A stretch of 64,000 bases of DNA from Sandarakinorhabdus glacialis (GTDB lineage Bacteria; Pseudomonadota; Alphaproteobacteria; Sphingomonadales; Sphingomonadaceae). Location of the stretch: the NCBI RefSeq assembly GCF_014643455.1, contig NZ_BMJM01000007.1, positions 62,363 to 126,362 on the forward strand, read 5' to 3'. Below, one piece after another: positions 8,525 through 19,335 of this stretch. Below the pieces are notes generated by a model. That model had not been told where the DNA came from, did not search any database, and saw only the letters and a program-made list of their open reading frames with translations. Positions within the stretch are counted from its first letter, which is position 1; each line of letters starts with the position of its first letter. The position numbers and the translations under genes are program-made.

Positions 8525-9540
8525 ATGCGGTCCTGTCTGAATTCGTCACCGGCATGGTCGAGAATCGCCAGCGCCAGCGTCTCGAACTCCGCATAGCGGT
8601 CGCCAACCATTTCGCCGCGCTGCCATTTTCGCCAGAGCTGCCCCCAGGCAACCGCCAGCCTCAACCGCGCCAACGCCAGCGGCCAAGCCAGCGGCCCCGG
8701 ATCGCGGCCCCCCAACGCCGCATAACGCGCCGCAATCGCCGCCCGCCCCGGCCACCCCGGCGTCAGCGACGGCACCGCCCTCAGCGCCTGCACCGCCACC
8801 GGATCACCCGGCTCGATCCAGTACGACAGCAACACCGCCAGATCGAAACCCCGGGGCCCCCGCGTCGCCATATCCCAGTCGATCACCGCCGTCGGCACCA
8901 TCGTCACCGGATCGACGAGCAGATTATCGGGCTTCAGATCCATGTGCAGCAGCACCGGCGCATCATCCCCAGGCGGCGCCACCGCCTCCAGCGCCGCAAT
9001 CAGCCGCGCCGCCACATCCGGCATCCCCTCCGGCCACACCGCCGCCGCCCGCCGCGTCCACCCGGCCAACTGCCGCGCGTAAAACCCCTCCGGCTTGCCA
9101 AGGTCACCAAGCCCGACCGCCCCAGGTTCCAAGGCGTGCAACGCGATCATCTGAGCCAGCGTCGCATCGACGAGCAGCGGCCCGGTCTCAGCGCCAGCCC
9201 CCTCGGGCATCGTGCCGGCAATCGCCACCCCGGCCCGATACTCGAGCACCAGAAACGGCGTCCCCAACACCGCCGGATCGTCACAAAATGCCAGCGGCCA
9301 CGGCACGATCGGCAAATGCGCCGACAGCGCCGACATCACCCGAAACTCGCGCCCCATGTCGCTGGCCCCAGCCGCCAGCTCACCCGGCGGCGGCCGCCGC
9401 AACACGGCAGGTCCGCTCGCCAGCATGATCCGTTCGTTGCGATTGGCCAGCCCGCCGCCCAGTAGCACCAGCCCGGTGCCGGGCGCGAGTTCCACCCCCT
9501 GCGCCGCCAGCCAGCGTGACAGGATGGCAATTTCGTCCAA
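8521..9540 (-). CDS. APH-fold phosphotransferase, ACAD10/11 kinase-domain-like
   Basis: About 339 residues with an aminoglycoside phosphotransferase/choline kinase fold. The catalytic loop is HMDLKPDN and the metal motif is IDWDMAT, followed by FDLAVLLSYWIEPGD. This matches the kinase half of ACAD10/11 enzymes, and the partner dehydrogenase follows with an ATGA overlap. The start is uncertain: the frame is open into the next gene, so I take the TTG at 9540, just after the GNAT stop, with AAGGA close upstream. A drug-resistance role is unlikely given the neighbour. Confidence 0.82.
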   Translation of the reverse strand: MDEIAILSRWLAAQGVELAPGTGLVLLGGGLANRNERIMLASGPAVLRRPPPGELAAGASDMGREFRVMSALSAHLPIVPWPLAFCDDPAVLGTPFLVLEYRAGVAIAGTMPEGAGAETGPLLVDATLAQMIALHALEPGAVGLGDLGKPEGFYARQLAGWTRRAAAVWPEGMPDVAARLIAALEAVAPPGDDAPVLLHMDLKPDNLLVDPVTMVPTAVIDWDMATRGPRGFDLAVLLSYWIEPGDPVAVQALRAVPSLTPGWPGRAAIAARYAALGGRDPGPLAWPLALARLRLAVAWGQLWRKWQRGEMVGDRYAEFETLALAILDHAGDEFRQDRI

Positions 9541-9550
9541 AATCCTTGCC

Positions 9551-10057
9551 TTACAGCGGGCGGAACATGGCGCAGCGGCGCGCCGGGTTAAACCCCATCG
9601 ACGCTTCACGAAGCAGTATCGCCAAAAGCCAGAAAGGTGCCGTCGACTGCGCCAGCTCGACAAAGCCATGGCGACCATACAACGGCGCATTCCACGCGAT
9701 TTCACGGTCGGTCGTCAATGACAGGCATGTGCAATTGAGTCTGGGCGCAGCATCGATGATCGCCGCCAGCAAGGCCGTCCCATGCCCATGGCGTTGTGCC
9801 TCGGCGGCGACCGATATCCCGACGATGTGCAGCCAGGCACCGACCGGTTCGGCAATCAGAAAGCCGAGCGGCGCGTCATTGGCGTTGGCCGCGACCCACA
9901 AGGTCTGCCGCGCCATCGCCGTTGCCAGCGTGTCAACCGGTGTCAACGGGTCGTTGATTGCAAACGCCATTGGCGTGCCCAGGAACAGCAAAGCCGCCGA
10001 AGCTTCGACGGCGCCAAGCAGCGGCAGGTCGCCGGATTGGGCGAGACGGACAGTCAT
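9551..10057 (-). CDS. GNAT N-acetyltransferase, tandem paralogue B
   Basis: A 168-residue GNAT domain protein. The acetyl-CoA loop is VAAEAQRHGHGTALL; LTTDREIAWNAPLYGRHGF and a C-terminal GFNPARRCAM follow. The last two motifs are shared with the gene immediately upstream, so the two are diverged tandem duplicates. Its start overlaps the upstream copy's stop by four bases. The acceptor substrate is unknown. It lies ten bases before the phosphotransferase and probably shares its transcript. Confidence 0.85.
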   Translation of the reverse strand: MTVRLAQSGDLPLLGAVEASAALLFLGTPMAFAINDPLTPVDTLATAMARQTLWVAANANDAPLGFLIAEPVGAWLHIVGISVAAEAQRHGHGTALLAAIIDAAPRLNCTCLSLTTDREIAWNAPLYGRHGFVELAQSTAPFWLLAILLREASMGFNPARRCAMFRPL

Positions 10058-10557
10058 GCAATCTCCAGCGTCATGGCGCAGCGGTATCGGGGATCGAAGC
10101 CGGCAGCCAACTGGCCCGACAGCCGGCGTCGAGACTCGAGCGGAATGGCATCACCTTCGACGATTTCAAAGCCGAGTTTTGCATAAAACGGTGCATTCCA
10201 GACGATTTCGCGATCGGTGGTCAGCGTCACCATCCGGTCGTGCCGGGCCCGGCCAGCGGCGATGCCGGCAAGCACCAGTGCGCGACCATGACCACGTCGC
10301 TGCGAGGGCACGGCAACGGCCACATCGCGCAGGTAGAGCCCGGTGCCGACCGGTTCGGCGAACAGGAATCCGACAACGGCGCCATCCTCCTCGGCGACCC
10401 ACATCAAACCGCGCCCGAGCGCCGCCGACAGATCGCCGGGCCGGTTGGGGCCAGTGGCCGCGGCAAAATCCATGCGCGTGCCGCAATACATCGACGCCGC
10501 AGATGCTTCGACAAGGCGCAGCGCGGGCAGGTCTGACGGACGGGCAAGGCGGATCAT
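10054..10557 (-). CDS. GNAT N-acetyltransferase, tandem paralogue A
   Basis: A 167-residue GNAT protein and first gene of the five-gene minus-strand operon. The acetyl-CoA site is VPSQRRGHGRALV; LTTDREIVWNAPFYAKLGF and GFDPRYRCAM are near-identical to the next gene. The N-terminus (IRLARPSDLPALRLVEASAA) also aligns with VRLAQSGDLPLLGAVEASAA of its sister. Such short GNATs modify amines of small molecules or protein N-termini; nothing shows which. It is divergent from a third, unrelated GNAT. Confidence 0.85.
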   Translation of the reverse strand: MIRLARPSDLPALRLVEASAASMYCGTRMDFAAATGPNRPGDLSAALGRGLMWVAEEDGAVVGFLFAEPVGTGLYLRDVAVAVPSQRRGHGRALVLAGIAAGRARHDRMVTLTTDREIVWNAPFYAKLGFEIVEGDAIPLESRRRLSGQLAAGFDPRYRCAMTLEIA

Positions 10558-10592
10558 TACACATCCGCTAGCATGACCAAGGCTGCGCTTCT

Positions 10593-11139
10593 ATGGGCGA
10601 AGGCATGAACGATGATCGCACCCTCACCACTCCCCGGCTGACCATGGAACCGCACGGGCTGGATGACTTCGGCGACATAGCGGCGATGTGGGCCGATCCG
10701 CAGGTCACCCGCTTCATCGGGGGCGCCCCGCATTCGGCGGAGGAAAGCTGGTCACGACTGCTGCGGCTGGCGGGCTGCTGGGACCTGCTCGGGTTCGGAT
10801 CCTGGGCAGTGCGGATAACTGACAATGGTACCTTCATTGGCAGCATCGGCTTTCTCGATGCCCACCGCAGCGGCGTGGACGGATTCGGTGGCAATCCCGA
10901 AATCGGCTGGGCGCTGGTGCCGGCGGCACAAGGCCAGGGCTTTGCCAGCGAGGCGGTCGCGGCAGCACTCGGCTGGGGCGACGGGCGCTTCGGGCGGACG
11001 GTGGCGATGATCGACCCCGGCAACACCGGATCAGTGGCGGTGGCGGCGCGCTGCGGCTTCCGGTATTTCGCCGACGCGCGCTACAAGGACGCGCCGACCG
11101 GGCTGTGGGAGTTTCGCTACCCACGGCTGTCCGGAGGCC

Positions 11140-11150
<11 letters not shown>
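10593..11150 (+). CDS. GNAT N-acetyltransferase, RimJ/RimL type
   Basis: A 185-residue GNAT of the ribosomal-protein-alanine type: [16 protein letters not shown] at the start, [22 protein letters not shown] as the acetyl-CoA loop, and [17 protein letters not shown]. The acceptor may be a protein N-terminus or a small molecule. ATG 10593 is preceded by AAGG; an in-frame ATG at 10605 would also work. It is divergent from the tandem GNAT operon and converges with acs, overlapping the acs stop by 11 bases. It is not closely similar to the two neighbouring GNATs. Confidence 0.85.
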
Positions 11151-13083
<1,933 letters not shown>

Positions 13084-13219
13084 CGAGGCGAATTCCCAAG
13101 CTTGTCGGTGTTTTGCCATGGAGCCTAGCAGGCCCGGCCATGCGGCGGAACTGTCGCATCGTTACGGCGTTTGACCATGCAAGCCGCTTTCGTTGAGCCG
13201 GCGGAACAGGAGAGTGACC

Positions 13220-13513
13220 ATGGCTGAATATGAAAACCGCGACGGCCGCGTCGGCGAAACCAGGAAATCATCGGCACCGGGCTGGCTGTTGGCGATCATC
13301 ATCATCGTCGCGCTGGTTATCGCCGCATTCGCATTCGGTCTGATCAATATCGACCAGACCAAGAACGCCGCACTGCCCGACGTCAAGGTCGAGACCACCG
13401 GCGGCCAAGCTCCCGCGTTCGATGTCGACACCGCCGACGTCAACGTCGGCACCAAGGAAACCACCATCGAAGTACCGACCGTCAGCGTCGACAAGGCTAA
13501 AGACGCCAAATAA
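13220..13513 (+). CDS. small single-pass membrane protein, unknown function
   Basis: A 97-residue protein with a charged N-terminus, one strongly hydrophobic helix (about 21-43, rich in Ile/Ala/Val) and an acidic, Val/Thr-rich tail ending VDKAKDAK. An AGGAGAG ribosome site precedes the ATG. The tail alternates short beta-prone segments, and the protein is probably inner-membrane with a periplasmic tail. I do not recognise a family beyond conserved alphaproteobacterial hypotheticals. It may be co-transcribed with tadA. Confidence 0.75.
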   Translation: MAEYENRDGRVGETRKSSAPGWLLAIIIIVALVIAAFAFGLINIDQTKNAALPDVKVETTGGQAPAFDVDTADVNVGTKETTIEVPTVSVDKAKDAK

Positions 13514-13562
13514 GCGCGTTTCGGACTCGCTAGATCGCACCGCCTCGCCTAACCGCGGGGCG

Positions 13563-14021
13563 GTGTCCCCGTTTCCGCCTTCAATCGCCATGGCGCTTGC
13601 GCTGGACGAAGCGCGTGCCGCCGGCGCGCGCGGCGAAGTGCCGATCGGCGCCGTTGTATGTGCGCCGGATGGGAAAGTGTTGGCGCAGGCCGGAAACCAG
13701 ACGCTCGAACGGCGCGACCCCACCGCCCATGCCGAAATCCTCGTCATCCGCGCCGCCTGCGCAGCGCTGGGCAGCGAGCGCCTGCCGGGCTGCCGGCTCT
13801 ACGTGACCCTCGAGCCCTGCCCGATGTGCGCCTCGGCAATCTCCCAGGCGCGCATCGCCGTGCTAATTTACGGCGCCAGCGACCCGAAAAGCGGCGGTGT
13901 CGAAGGCGGCCCCCGGGTATTCACCCATCCCCAAAGCCATCACGTCCCCGAAATCGTCAACGGCATCGGCGAAGTCGAAGCCGCCGCCCTGTTACGGTCG
14001 TTCTTCGCAGCAAGGCGATAG
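13563..14021 (+). CDS. tadA: tRNA adenosine(34) deaminase TadA
   Basis: About 152 residues. TadA converts A34 to inosine in tRNA-Arg(ACG). HAEI provides the zinc His and catalytic Glu, and PCPMCASAI the two zinc Cys; GEVPIGAVV and the YGASDPKSGG region are typical of TadA rather than free-base deaminases. I choose GTG 13563, after GGGG, because it supplies the short helix usual before ALALDEA; an in-frame ATG at 13590 would be ten residues shorter. A palindromic repeat follows at 14040. Confidence 0.9.
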   Translation: MSPFPPSIAMALALDEARAAGARGEVPIGAVVCAPDGKVLAQAGNQTLERRDPTAHAEILVIRAACAALGSERLPGCRLYVTLEPCPMCASAISQARIAVLIYGASDPKSGGVEGGPRVFTHPQSHHVPEIVNGIGEVEAAALLRSFFAARR

Positions 14022-14039
14022 CCCCCCCAAAAAGCCCTC

Positions 14040-14067
14040 GTCATGCTGAACTCGTTTCAGCATCCAT
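14040..14067 (-). repeat. GGAT-hairpin-ATGA dispersed palindrome, copy 2
   Basis: On the minus strand this reads GGATGCTGAA-acgag-TTCAGCATGAC. It has the same outer flanks as the other copies but a different, self-complementary stem. It sits between two convergent genes, 18 bases past the tadA stop. Confidence 0.7.
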
Positions 14068-14125
14068 CTTGCCGCCAGCAGACACTTGCCAAAGATCGCT
14101 CCAACACGTCCCGCAGGCGCGCCCC

Positions 14126-14989
14126 CTACCCGGCACCCCGCCCCAGCCAATCGGCAATCGCCGCATTGACCGCAACCGGCGCTTCCTGCTGGACCCAATG
14201 CGAGACGCCGGGCAGCCGCACGAGCGTGAAATCGCGGACCAGCGGGCCATATCCCTCTGTCAGCGCGATATCGAGCGCCGTGTCTTCCTCGCCCCAGACC
14301 ATCAATGTCGGCGTTTCGAGAAATGGCGCCGGTTCCTTGGTGATCGTCGCCGCATTGGCGCGGTAATAATTGATCATCGCCGTCAGCGCGCCGGGCTTGG
14401 AGGCATTGTCGCGGTAGTGATCGACGACTTCCGGCGGAAAGGCCGACTTGTCGACCGCCATGTCGGTAAACGCCCGTCCGATGCCGGCGGCACGGTTGGC
14501 GCCGAGCATCTTTTCGGGCAGCCACGGCAACTGGAAAAAGGCGACGTACCACGACTTGCGTTTTTGCGCGCTGCTGGTGTGCAGCACGTCGGTGAAGACC
14601 TTGGGATGCGGCACGTTCATGACGATCAGCCCATCCAATGGCCGCGTTTCCCGCAACGCAAAGATCCAGGCGATGATGGCACCCCAGTCATGCGCGATCA
14701 GCAGCCGCCGTTTTGCCCCCAAGGCGTCGAAGATCGCGGCGGTGTCGGCAACGAGGTTGTCGATGTGGTAATCGGCCTTGCGCAGCGGCCGGCTGCTGTC
14801 GCCATACCCCCGCAAATCGGGCGCCACGGCGTGCCAGCCAAGCTCTGCCAGCAACGGCAATTGATGCCGCCAGCTATACCGGCTCTCGGGAAAGCCGTGG
14901 AGGAACAGCGCGACGGAATCCCCCGAACCGCACTCGTCGATCGCAAAATCCAGCCCGTTTGCACTGATCGTCCGCGTCGTAATCAGCAT
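14126..14989 (-). CDS. alpha/beta hydrolase, epoxide hydrolase / dehalogenase-like
   Basis: A 287-residue alpha/beta-hydrolase. HGFPESRYSWRHQ is the epoxide-hydrolase HGxP motif. The nucleophile is Asp in LIAHDWGAIIAW, which separates this group from Ser esterases. GEEDTALDIAL supplies the acid and PGVSHWVQQEAP the His. Likely reactions are hydrolysis of an epoxide or haloacid/haloalkane. The start at ATG 14989 matches family starts; a GTG at 15004 would add five residues. No ribosome site is obvious. A GC-rich palindrome follows its start region. Confidence 0.87.
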   Translation of the reverse strand: MLITTRTISANGLDFAIDECGSGDSVALFLHGFPESRYSWRHQLPLLAELGWHAVAPDLRGYGDSSRPLRKADYHIDNLVADTAAIFDALGAKRRLLIAHDWGAIIAWIFALRETRPLDGLIVMNVPHPKVFTDVLHTSSAQKRKSWYVAFFQLPWLPEKMLGANRAAGIGRAFTDMAVDKSAFPPEVVDHYRDNASKPGALTAMINYYRANAATITKEPAPFLETPTLMVWGEEDTALDIALTEGYGPLVRDFTLVRLPGVSHWVQQEAPVAVNAAIADWLGRGAG

Positions 14990-15014
14990 CTGAAAAGCAA
15001 TCACCAGAGAGAGG

Positions 15015-15040
15015 GGTCTGGGGCCAAGGCCCCAGCCGCC
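15015..15040 (-). repeat. TGGGGCCTTGGCCCCA palindromic repeat, copy 1
   Basis: A 26-base block identical in reverse complement to 59039-59064, built on the palindrome TGGGGCCTTGGCCCCA. It lies between the SMP-30 gene's stop and the start of the epoxide-hydrolase-like gene, so it could terminate the SMP-30 transcript. Confidence 0.75.
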
Positions 15041-15053
15041 GGAGGCACTACCC

Positions 15054-15974
15054 CTACGCGTTGAAATTCAACCGCAGACCCGGCCGCGGCCACCGGCACT
15101 TCGCCATCTTGCCCGTCGTCGACAGGCACACCCAGGCATCCATCATGTCCGCCCCGCCAAAGGCGATATTGGTCGTCAGCAGATCCGGAAACGCAAAGAA
15201 TTCCTTGGCACCGGTCACCGGATCGACCGAGGTGACCCCGGCCTCCTCGATCAGCGTCGCCTGCGCGATGTTGCCGTTGGCCTCCATCGCCAGGCTGTCG
15301 AGAAAGGTCTTGGTGCCCCAGGTCGTCACGAAGCGCCCGGGCACCGCGGCAAGCGGCGACGGGGCAACGGTGCCGGGGCCGGTGACGTCGAACTCGAGAA
15401 TGACGCGCCCGGCGGTGACGGCGGCGTACAGCTTGCTGCCGTCGGGCGACAGGCCGATGCCGTTCAAATTGGGGCCATAGACGGCGCAGGTGCAGCTGCT
15501 GCCATCGGCCTTGCCATAGAACAGCCCGCCCTTGGTTTCGTGATGGGCGAAATGCTTGCCGAGATCGGTGAACCAGAAGCCGCCATGGGCATCGAAGACG
15601 ATGTCGTTGGGGCCCGACAGTCCCAGCCCGTCATCGGTCTTGTCATAAAGCCGCTCCACCTTGCCGGTGGCGATGTCGATGCGCTCGATGCGGCCGGTCG
15701 TATAATCGACGGCGGCATTGCCCGGCAGCACCATGCCGTCCTGCTCATAATATTCGAAACCGCCATTGTTGCAGACATAGATCGCCCCATCGGGACCGAT
15801 GGCGGCACCGTTGGGACCGCCGCCGGGCGTGGCCACGGTCGACAACGTGCCGTTTGGCGCGAGGCGGGTCAGCTTGCCGGGGCGGATCTCGACGAAGATC
15901 ACCGAGCCGTCGTCCATGGCGATCGGACCTTCGGGAAAGCCCAGGCCTTCGGCGACGATACTGTGTGGATGCAT
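15054..15974 (-). CDS. SMP-30/gluconolactonase family protein
   Basis: A 306-residue six-bladed propeller of the SMP-30/LRE family. EGLGFPEGP places the first metal Glu; GPNGAAIGPDGAIYVCNNGG, GPNDIVFDAHGGFWFTD and LNGIGLSPDGSKLY give the repeated Asn/Asp ligands. These enzymes hydrolyse sugar lactones or related esters using Ca or Zn. The start at ATG 15974 has GGGGAAG six bases upstream; an ATG at 16001 lacks a site. No sugar-pathway gene is adjacent, so the substrate is open. Confidence 0.88.
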   Translation of the reverse strand: MHPHSIVAEGLGFPEGPIAMDDGSVIFVEIRPGKLTRLAPNGTLSTVATPGGGPNGAAIGPDGAIYVCNNGGFEYYEQDGMVLPGNAAVDYTTGRIERIDIATGKVERLYDKTDDGLGLSGPNDIVFDAHGGFWFTDLGKHFAHHETKGGLFYGKADGSSCTCAVYGPNLNGIGLSPDGSKLYAAVTAGRVILEFDVTGPGTVAPSPLAAVPGRFVTTWGTKTFLDSLAMEANGNIAQATLIEEAGVTSVDPVTGAKEFFAFPDLLTTNIAFGGADMMDAWVCLSTTGKMAKCRWPRPGLRLNFNA

Positions 15975-16051
15975 GATGGTCTTCCCCAGTTTTGCGGTCA
16001 TCGTGGCGGGTTGGCGCCCGGGGCGCCAGCGGGCAAAATGAAGGGGTCAGG

Positions 16052-16166
16052 CTGTCCTACACGCCCCGTTTCGGCTACCACGATCAGGTTCGTCTCGGCG
16101 CGCAAAGCAGGAGAACGGTCGCCAGCACAGGAATTCGGCGAAAACGGAAAATGTGGAACATGTTAA
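16052..16166 (+). repeat. two-box dispersed intergenic element, copy 1
   Basis: Box A (13 bases, CTGTCCTACACGC) and box B (22 bases, containing GGAAAATGTGGAACATG), 80 bases apart, recur in reverse orientation at 31161-31296. The interior differs between copies. It fills most of the gap between the SMP-30 and M28 genes. It may be a remnant of a REP-type or non-autonomous element. Confidence 0.6.
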
Positions 16167-16197
16167 TGATTGTGACAGCCGCTTAAATCCTCTTGGC

Positions 16198-17811
16198 TCA
16201 GCGGCGCTGGCCTGCGGTTTCGGCCCGGGTGGCGGCAAAGTCCGGGGCGTTGGTCCAGCCCGGCCAGCTGGCGCCGTTGGCAAGGGCGGCGCCGACGCGA
16301 TACGCTGCCTCGGCCTCCTGCGCGGTGCCGGCAAAGCTCCAGCCGGCGTCGAATTCGTCGCTGGTCTGGTGATAGTCCGACATGTTGTAGGCCGCGACGA
16401 TCGCATCACCCTTGGCAAAGCCACCAACAACCAGGTCACGCCCGGCACGGAAGGCAAGGACAGGCACGCCGCGACGGGCGAACGGATAGTGATCGGAGCG
16501 AAAATACCAGCCGGCCTCGGGATTCGGCTCGTCGTCGACGCGAAGTTTCATGGCGGCGGCGACGGTCTTCAGATCGGCCTCGAGGCTGGTCCGGCCGCCA
16601 CCGACAAGCTCGAGGTTCTTGGCAGCAGGCAGGACGACATGCGGATCGAGATTGATGACAGCGGCAGTCCGGGCGAGCGGATAGCGCGGATTGGCCGCAT
16701 AATAGGTCGCGCCGAGCAGGCCCTTTTCCTCGGCGGTCCAGGCAGCAAAGACAATGCTCCGCGCCGGACGCGGCCCGGCGGCAAAGACGCGCGCAACCTC
16801 GATAAGTTCGGCGGTTCCCGTCGCATTGTCGATGGCGCCGTTGCGGATGGCGTCGCCCTTACCGTCGGCCCCGTTGCGCCCGTTGGCATCCCAATGCGCG
16901 CCGTACAGGATATAGTCGTCGGCGCGCGAAGCACCGGGCAGGATGCCGACGACGTTATAGCTGGTGAACGGCGCCGCCAGCAGGCGGCCGTTGGCCGATA
17001 CGCTGGCCGGCAGCGCAAAAGCCCGGAAACCGGGGTCGCGGCTGCGGGTCTTGAGCGCGGCCAGATCGAGCCCGGAATGCCTGAGAAGATCGCCGGCAAC
17101 CGCCCCCGACAGCCAGCCGCTGAGACGAAACCCGGATGGCTTCAACGGCGCCGCGACCATTGCCGGAAGCGCGTCGCCGCTCCCGACCTGGTTGAACGGG
17201 TAACTCGCGGCAGCGTCCTCGTGGATGACCAGCACGCCGGCAGCCCCGGCACGGGCGGCCGCCTCGAACTTGGCGCCGACGCGGCCGGGATAGGCCATGC
17301 GGCGACCTTCGTAGCCAAGGTCGCGGCCAGCTTCGAAATCGGGGTCATTGGCGAGGACGACGGCGATCTTTCCGGCCATGTCGACGCCCTTGTAGGCGTC
17401 ATGTCCCGTCACTGGATCGACGACGCCATAGCCGGCGAATGCCAGCGGCAGGCGCTCGACCGTGGTGCGACCGGGGTTGCGCAGCGCGAGGGTGACGTCC
17501 TTGCCGAGGACCAGCGGCCGGGTGGTTTCGCCCAGCGTCAGCAGCATGACGGTGCCCGGCGCACGATCGAGGCGGACGAGCGGCACCGCCTGCAGCCAGC
17601 CGCCATTGTCACCGCCAGGAGCGAGCCCGGCGGCGGCAAAGGCCTGGGCGAGGAAAGCGATGGTGCGCTCCTCGCCATCCTCGCCGGGGCCGCGTCCGCC
17701 AAAGGCGTCGGACGACAAGGTGCGGACGTCGGCCTTGATGCGATCTGCCGAAATTTCGGCAGCATGCGCCGGGGTGACGAGGAGAAGAACGGCGAGAAGG
17801 ATGATACGCAT
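16198..17811 (-). CDS. secreted M28-family zinc peptidase with PA domain
   Basis: A 537-residue exported metallopeptidase. The signal peptide (1-18, LLVTPAHAA) is followed by a protease-associated insert (about 120-260) and the M28 catalytic domain. Zinc-site candidates are the His/Asp of GAHWDANG, the Asp of GAIDNATGTAE, the Glu pair of TAEEKGLLG, the Asp of INLDPH and the His of SDYHQTSDEFD. It probably acts as a periplasmic aminopeptidase or carboxypeptidase. ATG 17811 is chosen for the signal peptide. It is divergent from rmuC. Confidence 0.9.
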   Translation of the reverse strand: MRIILLAVLLLVTPAHAAEISADRIKADVRTLSSDAFGGRGPGEDGEERTIAFLAQAFAAAGLAPGGDNGGWLQAVPLVRLDRAPGTVMLLTLGETTRPLVLGKDVTLALRNPGRTTVERLPLAFAGYGVVDPVTGHDAYKGVDMAGKIAVVLANDPDFEAGRDLGYEGRRMAYPGRVGAKFEAAARAGAAGVLVIHEDAAASYPFNQVGSGDALPAMVAAPLKPSGFRLSGWLSGAVAGDLLRHSGLDLAALKTRSRDPGFRAFALPASVSANGRLLAAPFTSYNVVGILPGASRADDYILYGAHWDANGRNGADGKGDAIRNGAIDNATGTAELIEVARVFAAGPRPARSIVFAAWTAEEKGLLGATYYAANPRYPLARTAAVINLDPHVVLPAAKNLELVGGGRTSLEADLKTVAAAMKLRVDDEPNPEAGWYFRSDHYPFARRGVPVLAFRAGRDLVVGGFAKGDAIVAAYNMSDYHQTSDEFDAGWSFAGTAQEAEAAYRVGAALANGASWPGWTNAPDFAATRAETAGQRR

Positions 17812-17907
17812 TGCGGCATCTGGCAGGCGAATGCCGCAAAGGGCAATGCCTGATTGCACTTGACTTTGCGTTAGCAGATGTTCTTGTAACGTTCTGGGGA
17901 GATTGTC

Positions 17908-19332
17908 TTGATCGAAGCGATGATTGCGGGCGTGTTGGCGGCGGCCGCGGCGCTGCTGCTCGGTTGGGCGCTATGGGCTCGGCCGCTGAGCGATGTCCGC
18001 CGCGAGCGCGATGCGGCGCGTACGGACGCCGTCGAAGCAACGGCCGAAGCAGCGCGGCAGCGCGAGGAACGTGGTCGCGCTGCGGTCGAGGTCAAGATGC
18101 TCGGCGAGCGCAATGCCGAACTGCGCGACGCCGAAGTCGAGCGCGAGGCGCTGGCGGGCGAACTGCGCGCGCTGAAGGCGGCGCAGGACGAACGCGAGCG
18201 CGGCCACGCCGCCGAAGTGGCGCGGACGACGGAAACATTCACCGCACTGGCGGGCAAGGCGCTGGAGGGCGCGCAAGCACAGTTTCTTGAACGCGCCGAA
18301 GCGCGGTTCGCCGAACAGCAGACCAAGTCCGAAACCGGATTGAAGGCGCTGCTGCAGCCGGTTTCGGAAACACTCACCCGCTACGAAGGCGAACTCAAGA
18401 AGGTCGAGGCAGCGCGCACCGAGGCCTATGGCGGGTTGAAGGAGCAACTGGCGGCAGTTGCGGTGGGCCAATTACAGGTCAGCAGCGAGGCAGCGAAGCT
18501 GGTTTCGGCACTGCGATCGAGCAGCAAGACGTCGGGAAGCTGGGGCGAGCAGCAGTTGCTCAACACGCTCGAGATGGCGGGACTTCGCGCCGGTATCGAT
18601 TTCACGCTGCAGACCCATGTCGTCAGCGAAGCCGGCAGCCGGCGCCCCGACGCGATCATCAATCTGCCCGGCGGACGCCAGCTGATCATCGATTCGAAAT
18701 GCTCGCTCAAGGACTATCTCGACGCCGGCGAGGCCACGACCGACGCCGATCGCATGGCGGCGTTCAAGCGCCACGCCGGATCGGTACGCCAGCACGCCCG
18801 CGGCCTCAGCGACAAGGCCTATTGGAACGAGTTCGGCGCCGCTGCGGATTTTGTCGTGATGTTCATTCCGGGGGAAAATTTCCTGTCGGCGGCGATGGAG
18901 CATGACCTGCCGCTGCTTGGCTGGGCGTTCGAGCAGCGCATCCTGCTCGCTGGCCCGATCAACCTGCTCGCCATCGCCAAGACCGTGGCACTGGTGTGGC
19001 GGCAGGAAAAACTCGCCGATGAAGCGCGCGAGATCGGCAAGCTGGGCGCCGACATGTATTCCGCGATCGCAACCATGGCCGACCATGTCTCCGGCGTGGG
19101 GCGCAACCTGTCGCAGGCCGTCGGCAGCTACAACGCCTTTGTCGGCTCGCTCGAAGGCAATGTCCTGCCCAAGGCGCGGCGCTTTACCGAAATGGGCATT
19201 GAAAAGGGCAAGAAGCCGGTCGCCGTCATAGGCGTCGTCGATGCGGCCGTGCGAGCGGTGGCGGCGCGGGAATTGTTGCCGGCGCCTGGCACCGTGCAAT
19301 TGGCGGGCGCGGAGAGGGATGCTGCGGAATAG
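17908..19332 (+). CDS. rmuC: DNA recombination protein RmuC
   Basis: A 474-residue RmuC protein. An N-terminal membrane helix (about 5-24) and a long Glu/Arg/Ala-rich coiled coil (about 28-190) precede the nuclease-like RmuC domain, with SWGEQQLLNTLEMAGL, RRPDAIINLPGGRQLIIDSKCSL and FIPGENFLSAA. RmuC limits recombination between inverted repeats and has a restriction-endonuclease-like core. The start is TTG 17908 with GGGGAGA five bases upstream; an in-frame ATG lies at 17920. Confidence 0.93.
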   Translation: MIEAMIAGVLAAAAALLLGWALWARPLSDVRRERDAARTDAVEATAEAARQREERGRAAVEVKMLGERNAELRDAEVEREALAGELRALKAAQDERERGHAAEVARTTETFTALAGKALEGAQAQFLERAEARFAEQQTKSETGLKALLQPVSETLTRYEGELKKVEAARTEAYGGLKEQLAAVAVGQLQVSSEAAKLVSALRSSSKTSGSWGEQQLLNTLEMAGLRAGIDFTLQTHVVSEAGSRRPDAIINLPGGRQLIIDSKCSLKDYLDAGEATTDADRMAAFKRHAGSVRQHARGLSDKAYWNEFGAAADFVVMFIPGENFLSAAMEHDLPLLGWAFEQRILLAGPINLLAIAKTVALVWRQEKLADEAREIGKLGADMYSAIATMADHVSGVGRNLSQAVGSYNAFVGSLEGNVLPKARRFTEMGIEKGKKPVAVIGVVDAAVRAVAARELLPAPGTVQLAGAERDAAE

Positions 19333-19335
19333 CGT

